From: an uncultured Bacilli bacterium
GTDB taxonomy: Bacteria > Bacillota_I > Bacilli_A > RF39 > UBA660
Length of the DNA stretch: 31,489 nucleotides
Direction of reading: 5' to 3'
NCBI GenBank assembly: GCA_934155005.1
Contig: CAKPGR010000011.1
Location: forward strand, 1-31,489
In this document: one piece after another, positions 31,462 through 31,489 of the stretch
Position numbering within the stretch: position 1 is the stretch's first letter
Layout of the letters: the number at the start of each line of letters is the position of its first letter
Notes under the pieces: model-generated
What the model was told of the DNA's origin: nothing
Databases searched by the model: none
Seen by the model: only the letters and a program-made list of their open reading frames with translations
Translations under genes and position numbers: made by a program

Positions 31462-31489
31462 ATGAGAAGAGATAAAATAAATTTAACTT
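31462..31489 (+). CDS. Start of a further gene, cut by the window end
   Basis: ATG at 31462 with a strong AAGGAGG ribosome binding site 7 bases upstream (31449-31455). Only nine codons are visible (MRRDKINLT), open to the window end. Product unknown. If the upstream gene is a DGR target, this could be an accessory or other cassette gene, but nine residues cannot show that. Confidence 0.5.

Noticed and set aside
1..31489. Mycoplasma-type code with UGA as Trp
   Set aside because: TGA ends prfA, recO, cdd, sufD and others at the expected family lengths, and Trp is TGG throughout.
1..31489. CRISPR arrays, tRNA or rRNA genes
   Set aside because: No regularly spaced repeats, tRNA cloverleaf signatures or rRNA-like GC-rich blocks were seen.

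Overview
The window is a dense, very AT-rich stretch of a Bacillota-type chromosome. TAA, TAG and TGA all serve as stops (prfA and recO end in TGA) and tryptophan is TGG, so this is the standard bacterial code, not the Mycoplasma code. Gene content and order (trmH-rimM-trmD-rplS-lepB, prfA-prmC, sufC-D-S, cdd-era-yqzL-recO), short leaders, a leucine T-box and several shortened proteins suggest a small-genome uncultured member of class Bacilli, for example the RF39-like gut lineages near Erysipelotrichales. That placement is inference. Nearly every gene is on the + strand.

Layout. 1-668: 3' part of tyrS. 821-1713: a PUA/ASCH-like protein and a minus-strand small ORF that looks like an IS256-type remnant. 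1790-6415: an adenylate-forming enzyme and a large membrane hybrid histidine kinase. 6497-9457: an RNase J homologue that has lost metal ligands, then enolase. 9519-13566: a YfhO membrane protein, an Rpn-type nuclease, a small membrane protein and a prepilin-like protein. 13614-16898: RNA modification and ribosome maturation genes, L19 with its leader, and signal peptidase I. 16899-19657: leucine T-box and leuS. 19747-21223: a degenerate LytR-CpsA-Psr-like protein and a VanZ-like protein. 21399-23869: prfA, prmC and a probable ADP-ribosyltransferase. 23914-27555: a reduced SUF operon (C, short D, S) plus an unknown gene. 27609-30372: cdd, era, yqzL, a DUF1653 gene, recO and a DUF212/divergent PAP2 gene. 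30523-31329: a secreted C-type-lectin-like protein. The start of a further gene lies at the right edge.

Most of the window is housekeeping: translation, RNA decay, glycolysis, Fe-S assembly and recombinational repair, packed as short operons. They are separated by terminators whose U-tract often sits where the next promoter's -35 would be. Many promoters have an extended -10 (TGnTATAAT) and a GGTGAT-type ribosome binding site only a few bases after the expected transcription start.

The most interesting region is the right end. The secreted protein at 30523-31329 finishes in a segment of about 100 bp (31205-31305) at roughly 50% GC and about 18% adenine, inside a gene that is otherwise about 30% GC. 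The segment encodes the C-terminal part of a lectin-type fold ending in AGVRPVI and is full of codons ending in C or T. That is what the variable region of a diversity-generating retroelement (DGR) target would look like after adenine-directed mutagenesis. No template repeat or reverse transcriptase is visible in the window, so this is a hypothesis; the sequence to the right would decide it. The same gene has a G10 homopolymer in an attenuator-like hairpin between its promoter and its ribosome binding site, which could make expression phase-variable.
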